A DNA stretch of 64,000 nucleotides from NCBI GenBank assembly GCA_022826705.1, contig JAJDUJ010000024.1:1-64000 (forward strand). The letters are read 5' to 3'. Origin of the DNA: Acidimicrobiia bacterium. Lineage in GTDB: Bacteria; Actinomycetota; Acidimicrobiia; Acidimicrobiales; Bin134. The position numbers and the translations under genes are program-made. Shown piece after piece: positions 1-8,363 of the stretch; position 1 is the stretch's first letter, and every line of letters begins with the position of its first letter. The notes under the pieces are model-generated. The model was not told the origin of the DNA, searched no databases, and saw only the letters and a list, made by a program, of their open reading frames with translations.

Positions 1-1
1 C

Positions 2-568
2 ACCTCGCTCTGCAACGACATGACAGTAGACGCCGAGGGGCGCGCCTACGTGGGCAACTTCGGGTTCGACCTGCACGGTGGAGAGGACTTTGCTCCCGCC
101 ACTCTCGGGCTCGTGCAGACAGACGGCACAACGGAAGCCGCGGCCGACGGCCTGGCGTTCCCCAACGGTGCGGTCATTGCTCCGGACGGCGCTACCTTCA
201 TCGTGGGAGAGAGCTTTGCCAGCCAGTTCACCGCGTTCGATTTCGGGCCCGAGGGACGGCTGGAGAATCGCCGGCTGTGGGCCGCGGTACCGGGAACCAT
301 TCCCGATGGCTGTTGTTTCGACGCCGAAGGAGGCATTTGGTACGCCGACGCCATAGGCCGAGCCGCTCTACGCGTGGTCGAAGGAGGCGAGATCACCCAC
401 CGAGTGGAGACAGAGCTCAACTGTTTCGCGGTGATGCTGGGAGGCGACGACCGCCGCACGCTCTTCCTTGTCACCGCCCCGGGCTCTCACCCTGATGAAG
501 TTCAGGGAGCTGGGCAGGGGCGCATTGAGTCGGTGCCGGTGGAAATTCCCGGTGTCGGGCTTCCCTAA
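2..568 (+). CDS. SMP-30/gluconolactonase/LRE family protein, 5' truncated
   Basis: The reading frame is open from the left edge, so the N-terminus is missing; about 189 C-terminal residues remain. The family forms a six-bladed metal-dependent beta-propeller that hydrolyses sugar lactones or related esters in the cytoplasm. The visible part opens with Asn-Asp followed by a VDAEGRAYVGNFGFD-type strand, then GTIPDGCCFDAEGGIWYAD, which carries the Asn/Asp metal-ligand positions typical of the family. An in-frame ATG at 20 is probably an internal Met, because the homologous sequence continues upstream of it. It precedes two coupled SDR genes by 20 bases and may share their transcript. A second SMP-30 gene lies at 48543-49451. 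The family call is firm; the substrate is unknown. Confidence 0.85.
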   Translation, partial: TSLCNDMTVDAEGRAYVGNFGFDLHGGEDFAPATLGLVQTDGTTEAAADGLAFPNGAVIAPDGATFIVGESFASQFTAFDFGPEGRLENRRLWAAVPGTIPDGCCFDAEGGIWYADAIGRAALRVVEGGEITHRVETELNCFAVMLGGDDRRTLFLVTAPGSHPDEVQGAGQGRIESVPVEIPGVGLP

Positions 569-588
569 AGGATCAAGGAGCTTCAATC

Positions 589-1335
589 ATGAGATTCTCT
601 GGAAAGGTTGCATTGGTAACCGGAGCTGGGTCGGGCATCGGCCAGGCCACCGCGATACGGCTGGCCAGCGAGGGGGCCGCGGTGGTCGGCAGCGACATCA
701 GCGAGGCCGGTCTCGAGGAAACCGCTGGGATGGTCACCGGCGATGGCGCATTCCATCCCGCTGTATCAGATGTGCGCTCTCGAGATGCCTGCCATGAACT
801 GGTGGCCTCGGTGGTCGCCGATCACGGTCGCCTCGATGTGCTGTGCAATGTAGCGGGAGTGGCCCGGGGCCATCGCGTGGGCGATGTCGATCAGGAAGCC
901 TGGGATCTGATCATGGGTGTGAATGTTGAGGGAATGTTCTGGATGTCACAGGCCGCGCTCCCCCACTTGGAGTCATCGGAGGGGTGCATCGTGAACATCG
1001 CCTCCAATGCAGGATTGATGGGACAGGCCTACACCGTGCCCTATTGCACCAGCAAGGGGGCGGTAGTGCTGATGACCAAGGCCATGGCCATGGAGACAAT
1101 GAAGACCGGCATGCGGATCAACGCCATTGCCCCGGGCGGGGTGGAAACCAATCTGACCGCCTCCTTCGGCTTTCCCGAAAATCCCGACATGGAGCTGATG
1201 GGGCGGTATATGGGGATGCGGGGAATGGCCCAAGCCGACGACATCGCTTCTCTGGTGGCGTACATCGCCTCCGATGATGGCCACCGAATCCACGGCTCGG
1301 TGCTGAGCATCGACGGAGGCATGACAGCAGGATGA
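589..1335 (+). CDS. SDR family oxidoreductase
   Basis: A classical short-chain dehydrogenase of 248 aa, the usual length. The cofactor loop TGAGSGIG is at residues 11-18, the NVAG-type motif near 87-90, and the catalytic Ser139-Tyr152-Lys156 follows. It should interconvert an alcohol and a ketone using NAD(P). The start is supported by an AAGGAG ribosome binding site about 9 bases upstream of ATG 589. The stop overlaps the start of the next SDR in an ATGA, so the two are translationally coupled. With the upstream lactonase this suggests a small sugar- or alcohol-oxidising operon. The substrate cannot be read from the sequence. Confidence 0.92.
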   Translation: MRFSGKVALVTGAGSGIGQATAIRLASEGAAVVGSDISEAGLEETAGMVTGDGAFHPAVSDVRSRDACHELVASVVADHGRLDVLCNVAGVARGHRVGDVDQEAWDLIMGVNVEGMFWMSQAALPHLESSEGCIVNIASNAGLMGQAYTVPYCTSKGAVVLMTKAMAMETMKTGMRINAIAPGGVETNLTASFGFPENPDMELMGRYMGMRGMAQADDIASLVAYIASDDGHRIHGSVLSIDGGMTAG

Positions 1336-2120
1336 GCTGGGACCCAGTCGGACAACGAGTACTGGTCACCGGCACCTCGTCGGGCATCGGAGCTGCTCTG
1401 GCGGTTGAGCTGGGCCAGAGGGGGGCGTTCGTGGGCTTGGCCGCCCGTCGGGGTGATCGTCTCGAGCAAGTTCTCGAAGCAGTACGAGATGCTGGCGGCG
1501 ATGGCTCCTTGTGGACGCTGGACTTGGCTGACTTGGAAGGCGTGGCGCCATTTGCCGATCGGGCCTGGGCCGAAATGGGTCCTATCGACGTGCTGGTGAA
1601 CAACGCCGGCGCCCCGCGGCGGCGGTCCATGAAGCGTCTCACTCCAGTGGAACTAGACGAAACAATGGCGGTGAACTTCACCGGGTCGGCCCGGCTCACT
1701 CTGGCCCTGCTGCCCTACATGCTGGAGCGGGACTCGGGGGCCATCGTGAATGTCTCCTCCATGGGCACCCAGTCGATGGCCTTTCGAACCGGTGCTTACG
1801 GCGCGGCCAAAGCCGCTCTCAATCTCTTCACCGAAGCTCTCTATCTGGATCTCGCCGGTACCGGTGTTCGGGCCCATCTGTTCACTCCGGGGTCTACCGC
1901 AACCGAGTTCTCGACCCCCAAGCCGGGAAATGACGACCCGTTCCCCCAACCGCCGGGCTCGGCCATGGACCCGACCGATGTGGCTAAGGCGCTGATCGCC
2001 AAGCTGGGCAGCAGAGACTTCGAGGGTTTCGCCGCACCAGCCCTAAAAGACACCGCTCAGACAAAACGAGCCGATACCAACGGATATCTGGTAGAGATAC
2101 TGGAGATGCTGGGCCGCTAA
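1332..2120 (+). CDS. SDR family oxidoreductase
   Basis: A second classical SDR of 262 aa. It has TGTSSGIG at about residues 13-20, NNAG at 90-93 and Tyr156/Lys160 of the catalytic motif. It begins with an ATGA overlap on the previous SDR, so the pair is probably made together. Its last codon overlaps the convergent phosphotransferase gene by four bases (2117-2120), leaving no room for a terminator. The two SDRs are clearly different proteins, not a recent duplication, so they may act at different positions or steps on one substrate. Function beyond NAD(P)-dependent oxidoreduction is unknown. Confidence 0.92.
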   Translation: MSWDPVGQRVLVTGTSSGIGAALAVELGQRGAFVGLAARRGDRLEQVLEAVRDAGGDGSLWTLDLADLEGVAPFADRAWAEMGPIDVLVNNAGAPRRRSMKRLTPVELDETMAVNFTGSARLTLALLPYMLERDSGAIVNVSSMGTQSMAFRTGAYGAAKAALNLFTEALYLDLAGTGVRAHLFTPGSTATEFSTPKPGNDDPFPQPPGSAMDPTDVAKALIAKLGSRDFEGFAAPALKDTAQTKRADTNGYLVEILEMLGR

Positions 2121-3475
2121 TCGATTCTTGAGAAGGTGCGGCCGGGGAACAGGTCCACAACTGGCTTCCACAGATACTCCAGTCGCCAAGCGCGGCGAGC
2201 CAGATAGCAGAGCACCTCGGCCTCGTTCTGTGTACCCCATCCTTGAATGGCCTGCTCGAGGTCCATCAATCCCTCCTCGAGCTTGTCCGCCCGTCGGCCA
2301 GTCAGCGCAGCGATCTCGTCCAATTCGATGTCTGCGAGATGGGGGCCGAGTTGCTTCTGGCGATCCAGGCATTCAACTAACAAGGCGGCGTGCTCGAGGC
2401 GATGGCGGGGAAAATCGCCGTCTACGGCGGGCAGTACCTCATCGCGCAGGTTCTGGATCACCACTCCTTCCAGCGAGGAGCCCATTTCAACCTGGGGAAG
2501 TTCTGGACGCTCCAACTCGATGCCCATGGCATCGGCTAGCGCCTCGCAGGTGGCCCTCTCGCAGATATAGCGATAGGCCCAGTTCATGCCGTTGGGCATC
2601 TGGGGGTCGTTGATCACGGTAATGCGAGCCAGTGAGACGATGGACCGCACAAACTGCTGCACTCGGTAGTACCGAACCGAGTCGAGGTGAACCGGAAACC
2701 CCGACAGCTCCTCATATCGGCGAAAGATCGGGCCGAGGCCCTCATCGGGAGTCGAGGGGCAGAAGAACTCCCGGGTGCAGATGTTGCCGAAGTCCTCCAT
2801 GGGATCGCCAAAGTGAGCCCATTCCCAGTCCACGATGGCGCTTACCTGTCCTTCATGGAACATGAAGTTGGCCGGCCCGGTGTCGCCCTGCAAGAGGCTC
2901 ACCCGGTCGAGGGGCTCGGGAATATGGTTGCGGATCCACTGGAGCGAATACGTGTACAGCGGATCGGTCACCATGCCGCCGAGGAACTGCTCTACGAAGT
3001 CGATCTCACCCAACGCGCACTCGGCCGAGGTGGTGGGAATGGGCATGTGGTCGAGCCCGAGCGAGTCGGGGTCCAGCGAGTGAAGCAGCACTAGCTGCTG
3101 GATGAAGTCCTCGAGCACCGCGGCCTGCTCTTCGGGGTCGGCGTTGTCCAGGTCGGCCCGACCTGGCATACGTTGGTGCAACGCGGCTTGGAGGTCCTCG
3201 CTCCAAGCGCAGATGGCGGGAACCTTCATGCCAGTCTCGACCAACGCGGTCTGCACCTTGGCTTCGCTCTTCACCGAGTGTGTGCCGCTGCCATCCCCCT
3301 CGCGGTCCAGCCGCAGGAAGTATTCCGCCACCGACCCATCGGGACGGGTCACGTCCACCACCCACGCCTCCCTTCGGGCGATGTGACGCTTCAGATGGGT
3401 GATGCGACCGCCTCCCGCCTCGGCGATCCAGTCGGTCATCCCATCGGGCAGGTCGTGCTTGAGCTCTTCAGCCAT
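2117..3475 (-). CDS. phosphotransferase (APH-like kinase) fused to a DUF6285-like domain
   Basis: 452 aa. The N-terminal two thirds is an aminoglycoside-phosphotransferase/choline-kinase fold. The catalytic loop is QGDTGPANF at 196-204 (Asp198, Asn203), and IVDWEWAHFGDP at 214-225 supplies the metal-binding Asp216. The usual His of the HGD loop is Gln196 here. The C-terminal ~120 residues contain a helical segment (LRDEVLPAVDGDF and onward) resembling DUF6285, which I recall as normally a separate gene beside such kinases in acyl-CoA gene clusters. These kinases are not drug-resistance enzymes; they are associated with acyl-CoA dehydrogenases, and the acceptor is unknown. The fusion supports a physical partnership of the two domains. 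Confidence 0.82.
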   Translation of the reverse strand: MAEELKHDLPDGMTDWIAEAGGGRITHLKRHIARREAWVVDVTRPDGSVAEYFLRLDREGDGSGTHSVKSEAKVQTALVETGMKVPAICAWSEDLQAALHQRMPGRADLDNADPEEQAAVLEDFIQQLVLLHSLDPDSLGLDHMPIPTTSAECALGEIDFVEQFLGGMVTDPLYTYSLQWIRNHIPEPLDRVSLLQGDTGPANFMFHEGQVSAIVDWEWAHFGDPMEDFGNICTREFFCPSTPDEGLGPIFRRYEELSGFPVHLDSVRYYRVQQFVRSIVSLARITVINDPQMPNGMNWAYRYICERATCEALADAMGIELERPELPQVEMGSSLEGVVIQNLRDEVLPAVDGDFPRHRLEHAALLVECLDRQKQLGPHLADIELDEIAALTGRRADKLEEGLMDLEQAIQGWGTQNEAEVLCYLARRAWRLEYLWKPVVDLFPGRTFSRID

Positions 3476-3495
3476 CCCGATGGCTTAGCACGCCG

Positions 3496-4275
3496 CTAGC
3501 CCCCAGGTCGCCTTCCCCAAACAGCAACCCAGAGGCAGTCGATGTAGCGGAAGGTGGGATCATCGAAGCAGTCGAGCAACCCGTCGTACTCGGATTCGTC
3601 GTAGTCCTCTCGACGGACGCTCAGCGGCCTCGCCACCTCCATTGTGAAGCGGCGGTATCGGGCCCGCAGTGACCCGCCACTCACAATGTCGGTCAGCCCC
3701 TCCGAGGACACCTCTTCCAGGCTGCCTCCCAGCACGTCGTGCACACGCCGGCCGACAAACGCATCCATGCGGGTACCAGAGGCCGATCGCTCCCGGAAAC
3801 GGCGGAACACTTCGGCTCGGGGATGGTCAGGATCGCACTCCATCATGGTTCCGTAGTCCGGCTCGGCGACAGCTACCCATCCTCCAGGGCGAGCTGAGGA
3901 CACCAAATTGCCTACGGCAGCATCAAAATCGGAAACGTGGGCCAACAGGGCCCGACAATGCACCAAGTCGAAGGCTGAATCCTCCACCGGGCCGTCGCAG
4001 ATGTCGTGGGTGCGAACGTCGGGTCCGCTTAAGAACCTGGGCATTATGTCTGCCGAAATCACCTCGGCACCCCGATCTCTCAGCCAATTCGACACCGAGC
4101 CTCTGCCCGCCCCCACATCGGCACACCGCCAGCCGCTCCCCACCCCGATTCGCTCCAGCCGGGCAAAGGTGGGCCCGTCGAGAATGGCCTCCAACAGTGC
4201 CAGACGCGGCCCTTCTCCCGCCTCGTCGATCTCCGACATGGCATATCGCACTCCAGGGCGTTCTGCACCGGTCAT
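3496..4275 (-). CDS. class I SAM-dependent methyltransferase
   Basis: 259 aa with a Rossmann methyltransferase core. Motif I is ADVGAGRGS at about residues 51-59, followed by an acidic-strand equivalent (VISADIM) and a 'FDLVHCRALLAHV' motif IV/V region. It should transfer methyl from S-adenosylmethionine to a small molecule, but the acceptor is not evident. The start is uncertain: ATG 4275 leaves only 22 bases to the divergent cupin gene and has a weak ribosome binding site, while an internal ATG at 4239 would give a 247-aa protein and more room for a divergent promoter. It lies 20 bases upstream of the phosphotransferase gene on the same strand and is probably cotranscribed with it. Confidence 0.85.
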   Translation of the reverse strand: MTGAERPGVRYAMSEIDEAGEGPRLALLEAILDGPTFARLERIGVGSGWRCADVGAGRGSVSNWLRDRGAEVISADIMPRFLSGPDVRTHDICDGPVEDSAFDLVHCRALLAHVSDFDAAVGNLVSSARPGGWVAVAEPDYGTMMECDPDHPRAEVFRRFRERSASGTRMDAFVGRRVHDVLGGSLEEVSSEGLTDIVSGGSLRARYRRFTMEVARPLSVRREDYDESEYDGLLDCFDDPTFRYIDCLWVAVWGRRPGG

Positions 4276-4297
4276 GTTGTGAGCCTACGATGCGGGT

Positions 4298-4618
4298 ATG
4301 AGCGAAGAGCGGGCATTCGGCGATGTGGCCACCAAACTGCTGATGGAGAACGACCGCGTGCGGATCTGGGAGATGCGCTTGGACCCTGGCGAGCGGTCTG
4401 ACCTTCACCGGCACGATCATGACTACGTGCTGGTCCAGGTGTCGGGCGACAAGATCGCGGGAGATTTCGAGCCAGACACCGCTGGGGAGTTCTCTGGCCT
4501 GGTTGAGGGCGACGTGATCCCCGGCCAATCCATGTTCATCTCCAAAGGCGGCATCGAAACCGCAGTAAACACTGGCACCAAGCCCTATTACGAGGTCTTG
4601 ATTGAACTGAAGGATTAG
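4298..4618 (+). CDS. small cupin-domain protein
   Basis: 106 aa, a single conserved cupin barrel. LDPGERSDLHRHDHDY supplies the His-rich first cupin motif, and an equivalent of motif 2 follows near residues 70-85. Proteins of this size bind a metal through the histidines and are often dioxygenases, isomerases or simple metabolite sensors. It is divergent from the methyltransferase, and the next gene begins only six bases after its stop. No specific substrate can be proposed. Confidence 0.8.
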   Translation: MSEERAFGDVATKLLMENDRVRIWEMRLDPGERSDLHRHDHDYVLVQVSGDKIAGDFEPDTAGEFSGLVEGDVIPGQSMFISKGGIETAVNTGTKPYYEVLIELKD

Positions 4619-4624
4619 CACGTC

Positions 4625-7600
4625 ATGCGTGCGACAACGGCCAGGCTCATCATTGTGCTGGCTTTCGTTGCGGCTGCTTGTGGCGGCGACTCCGGCGATC
4701 AGCCCGTCTCTGACCCCATCGAGCAGACAGGCACGCCAGCCCCAACCCCATCCCCACCCCTAGAGGCCGTTCCAGAACCATCTCCTAGTCCCACTCCAGA
4801 ACCAGAGGAAGCACCCACGCCCACCCCTGAACCCACGCCACCACCAGTGGCCGAGGCCAGCCCACCGCTCGTTGAGGAACTGAAGACCGTTGCCTTGAAC
4901 CTCTCACATACATGCTGGTCACGACCGAACGGCCCGGTTGCCTGCTGGGGATCGACGGAAGGTGGCGCAACAGATGGGCCCGACAGCCAGTTCACAGCTC
5001 TCGTCGGGGGCATCGACTTCTCGTGCGGAATTCGACTCGACCAGTCCCTTGAATGCTGGGGTGATCAGCGCTTTTCAAGTGGCTTGGTCAACGTTCCCTC
5101 TGGGTCCTTTATCCAAATCACGGCCGGCGACGATCACGTCTGCGCATTGGATATCCATGGAAAGGCCAGGTGTTGGGGGGATTCGTGGGAGGTGCCTGGA
5201 TCCTTGAACCCTCCGTATGCGAAGTTCACCCAGCTGACGACAACCCGCCATGGAGTCTGCGGCCTGCGAGAAGACCAGACAATTGTCTGTTGGGGAGAAG
5301 ACATATTTGAGCAAGGCTTGCTGAACCCACCCGAGGGCCGATTCCGGTATTTGACAGCTGAAGGCGGAGCTGGATTTGTATGTGCGATTCGAATCGATGA
5401 CACAGTCGCTTGCTGGGGTCGTAACGACATAGGTCAAACCGCAGCTCTAGACGGGCCGTTTGCCACGATATCCCTTGGGTCATTCCATGTTTGCGGCCTT
5501 CGGCCCGATCATTCCGTAGATTGTTGGGGCAGCAACCGGGATGGAGCTACCCAGCCGCCCACCGGAGCATTTAAGACTATCTCTGGCGCCAATGGATTTA
5601 CCTGCGGCCTCCGCCCTGACGACTCCGTCGAGTGTTGGGGGGACAGCTGGTTCGAAGTTACCGACCCGCCCGAAGGGGCGTTCTCGCAGATTGTCGCATC
5701 CGACTGGGAGGCTTGCGGTCTACGGGCCGATGAGACGCTGGAATGCTGGGGTCGCATGAATTACGGATTCTCGGACATCCCTGAGGGGACGTACACGGCC
5801 ATATCGAGAGCAATCCCTGTAGGCGGCGAGTCCCACGGGCATTTGTGTGCCTTGCGAACAGATCAGACCATTGCCTGCTGGGGCGACAACGGTGAGAGAC
5901 AATCCGAACCGCCAGACGGCCAGTTCATCGCCGTTGCCACAAGTTTTGAGCACTCATGTGCCATCAGGGTGGATGGAAGCGTTGTTTGCTGGGGAACCAG
6001 CTACTGGGACGATCATTCGATTCCCGATGGCAGATTCACTTCCATCACCGCCGGTGATTACCACGTCTGCGCCCTTGAGCGCAGTGGAGAGGTGAAGTGC
6101 TGGGGTGGCAGTAGCTACGGGCAGCTCAACGTCCCCGATGGCCAGTTTGCCGCCATAAGGGCACAAGATGGGTTCACCTGCGGCTTGCGCCTAGACGGCA
6201 AGGCGGAATGCTGGGGGACAGACACGTGGAACATTGATGATGCTCAAGACCTGCTTGATCCGCCTGAAATTTCTTTTGCTGAGATTTCCTTGAGCACTCA
6301 CCGCGCCTGTGGGCTTCTCCAAGATTCGACAATTCTCTGCTGGAACCAGCGGGGGGAGTTCATCGCCGAACAGCCTGGTAAACGATTCCGCTCAATTTCA
6401 GTTGGGGGTGGCTCCTTGATTTGTGGAGTGCTCCTGGACAACACAGCTGACTGCTGGCATCCCTATGGGCACTTGGACATGGAACCCCCTGAGGGGCAGT
6501 TCACCGCGATAACAGCAGGGGCAAGTTACGCATGCGGAATCCGCATGGATGGAATCATCCTTTGCTGGGGAAGACCACCTGGATTCACAGCGCCCCCGGA
6601 CGACGTCGTGGTCGTTGGGCACGATGCGCCACCCACATTCACAGAATCTCAACCTTCCCCCCTCCAGACATCCGAACCTTCTGGGATTTCCGTCGACCCG
6701 CCAACTCCCCAATTTGACGACGAACGCTTTGTCGCTGTTTCAACTGGTGATTGGCAGACATGTGGGCTCCGAGGAAATGGGCACATCGCATGCTGGGGTT
6801 TGAACCGCTTCGGACAAACGGATGCGCCGAACGGAGAATTCACTGCGATATCCGTCGGAGAAGAGCATGCCTGTGCAATTCGGACAGACGGTACTGTCGC
6901 CTGTTGGGGATACGACCAACAAGGACAGTCAAGCCCTCCAAACGATCAATTCCTAACCATTTCGGCCGGCGGACACCACACCTGTGGCATCCGCACTGAC
7001 AACACGCTGGCCTGCTGGGGAGACGATGGCTGGGACGTAGGTGAGTTGGATTATGAGCAATTGCTGTCTGATGCGCCCGAGGGCGAGTTCACTGCCGTTT
7101 CAGCTGACGATGAACACACCTGTGCAGTGCGTTCTGATGGGAGGATCATTTGTTGGGGTCGCAACGACTTTGGGGAACTCAACGCGCCGAGAGGTCAGTT
7201 CGTTGCTGTAGAGACCAGTCGAGACCATTCATGCGGTATCAACCCTGACGGCTACATGAACTGTTGGGGCCGCTCCCATACGGGGGCCTTGAATGCGCCT
7301 TATACACAATTCACCCACATGGCAGCGAGCGGGTGGCACACATGCGGACTGCGCTTGGACAACGCCATCATGTGTTGGGGCAGGCGTTTCAACGAGAGAA
7401 TCAGCCAGCCAGACGGCGAATTCCTTTCTGTGACCACATCTGAGGCGAGATCGTGTGGGGTACGGCCTGAAGGCACAATCACCTGTTGGGGACGAGACAA
7501 CTCTGGCTCGGCCATAGAACCCCAAGGCTTGTTTGAGTCGCTTTCGGTATCGGTGGACGGTGGAGTCAGCGAAGGGTACTTCTGCGGGTTGCGCACTGAT

Positions 7601-8326
7601 GGCACGGTCTCGTGTTGGGGAGACAACTCATCTGGTCAGCTAGACGTTCCAGATGGGCAGTTCACAGCAGTTGCTGCCAGCAAGTACGCCGCGTGTGGAA
7701 TCAGACCGGACAGGAGTATCACCTGCTGGGGATCGCTGGACGCTCCGTCAGGCGAATTCCGGTCGATAGCCGCGGGCGGATTTCACTTCTGCGGTATTCG
7801 GGAAGACAGCACTGCAACGTGCTGGGGTGGCAACAACTACGGACAATCTGATCCGCCCGACGGCCAGTTCGCATCAATGGCAGCCGGCGGCTGGCATTCA
7901 TGTGGAATACGAATTGACCAGACCATTGCCTGCTGGGGCACGAGCAACGCCGGCGAATTCGATCCACCTTCTGGACAATTCACGGCCATAGATGCTGGCG
8001 AGCAGCATACGTGTGCCCTGCGAACCGACGGAAGCGCAGCGTGCTGGGGAGTTGACTACTTCGGTGAAACCGATCCACCCAAAGGCCGATTTCTTGCAAT
8101 CTCCGCGGGTGGGTCACGCTCGTGCGGTCTGCGATCTGACGGAATCGGAGAGTGTTGGGGGGGCTACCAGTCGCAAGGACCAAGCCACGCTGATGGCCGA
8201 GTTCTCGCTGTTGAAGTAGGTCCCCGCTACACCTGCGGGATATTGGCAGGCAACGTCATGCAGTGCTGGGGATACCTACCTCGGCTCTCTCCGATCCCAG
8301 ACGGCGTTGAGCACATTCGGCCATAG
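4625..8326 (+). CDS. giant secreted lipoprotein with 29 RCC1-like beta-propeller blades
   Basis: 1233 aa. A lipoprotein signal (hydrophobic stretch ending VAAAC, Cys19) is followed by a Pro/Glu/Thr-rich linker to about residue 75. The rest is a tandem array of about 37-residue repeats with the pattern C-[GA]-[LI]-R-x-D-(4)-C-W-G. I count 29 copies, 15 before and 14 after a Pro/Ser-rich linker at about 655-700. Each repeat has two Cys ten residues apart, consistent with one disulfide per blade outside the cell. RCC1-type propellers usually have seven blades, so the protein could fold as about four propellers in two pairs. It is probably anchored to the membrane and displayed on the surface; binding partner unknown. 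The short gap suggests cotranscription with the cupin. Confidence 0.9.
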   Translation: MRATTARLIIVLAFVAAACGGDSGDQPVSDPIEQTGTPAPTPSPPLEAVPEPSPSPTPEPEEAPTPTPEPTPPPVAEASPPLVEELKTVALNLSHTCWSRPNGPVACWGSTEGGATDGPDSQFTALVGGIDFSCGIRLDQSLECWGDQRFSSGLVNVPSGSFIQITAGDDHVCALDIHGKARCWGDSWEVPGSLNPPYAKFTQLTTTRHGVCGLREDQTIVCWGEDIFEQGLLNPPEGRFRYLTAEGGAGFVCAIRIDDTVACWGRNDIGQTAALDGPFATISLGSFHVCGLRPDHSVDCWGSNRDGATQPPTGAFKTISGANGFTCGLRPDDSVECWGDSWFEVTDPPEGAFSQIVASDWEACGLRADETLECWGRMNYGFSDIPEGTYTAISRAIPVGGESHGHLCALRTDQTIACWGDNGERQSEPPDGQFIAVATSFEHSCAIRVDGSVVCWGTSYWDDHSIPDGRFTSITAGDYHVCALERSGEVKCWGGSSYGQLNVPDGQFAAIRAQDGFTCGLRLDGKAECWGTDTWNIDDAQDLLDPPEISFAEISLSTHRACGLLQDSTILCWNQRGEFIAEQPGKRFRSISVGGGSLICGVLLDNTADCWHPYGHLDMEPPEGQFTAITAGASYACGIRMDGIILCWGRPPGFTAPPDDVVVVGHDAPPTFTESQPSPLQTSEPSGISVDPPTPQFDDERFVAVSTGDWQTCGLRGNGHIACWGLNRFGQTDAPNGEFTAISVGEEHACAIRTDGTVACWGYDQQGQSSPPNDQFLTISAGGHHTCGIRTDNTLACWGDDGWDVGELDYEQLLSDAPEGEFTAVSADDEHTCAVRSDGRIICWGRNDFGELNAPRGQFVAVETSRDHSCGINPDGYMNCWGRSHTGALNAPYTQFTHMAASGWHTCGLRLDNAIMCWGRRFNERISQPDGEFLSVTTSEARSCGVRPEGTITCWGRDNSGSAIEPQGLFESLSVSVDGGVSEGYFCGLRTDGTVSCWGDNSSGQLDVPDGQFTAVAASKYAACGIRPDRSITCWGSLDAPSGEFRSIAAGGFHFCGIREDSTATCWGGNNYGQSDPPDGQFASMAAGGWHSCGIRIDQTIACWGTSNAGEFDPPSGQFTAIDAGEQHTCALRTDGSAACWGVDYFGETDPPKGRFLAISAGGSRSCGLRSDGIGECWGGYQSQGPSHADGRVLAVEVGPRYTCGILAGNVMQCWGYLPRLSPIPDGVEHIRP

Positions 8327-8363
8327 GCTCCTTATTCCCTAGAGGCAACCCCCGTTTACTTCA

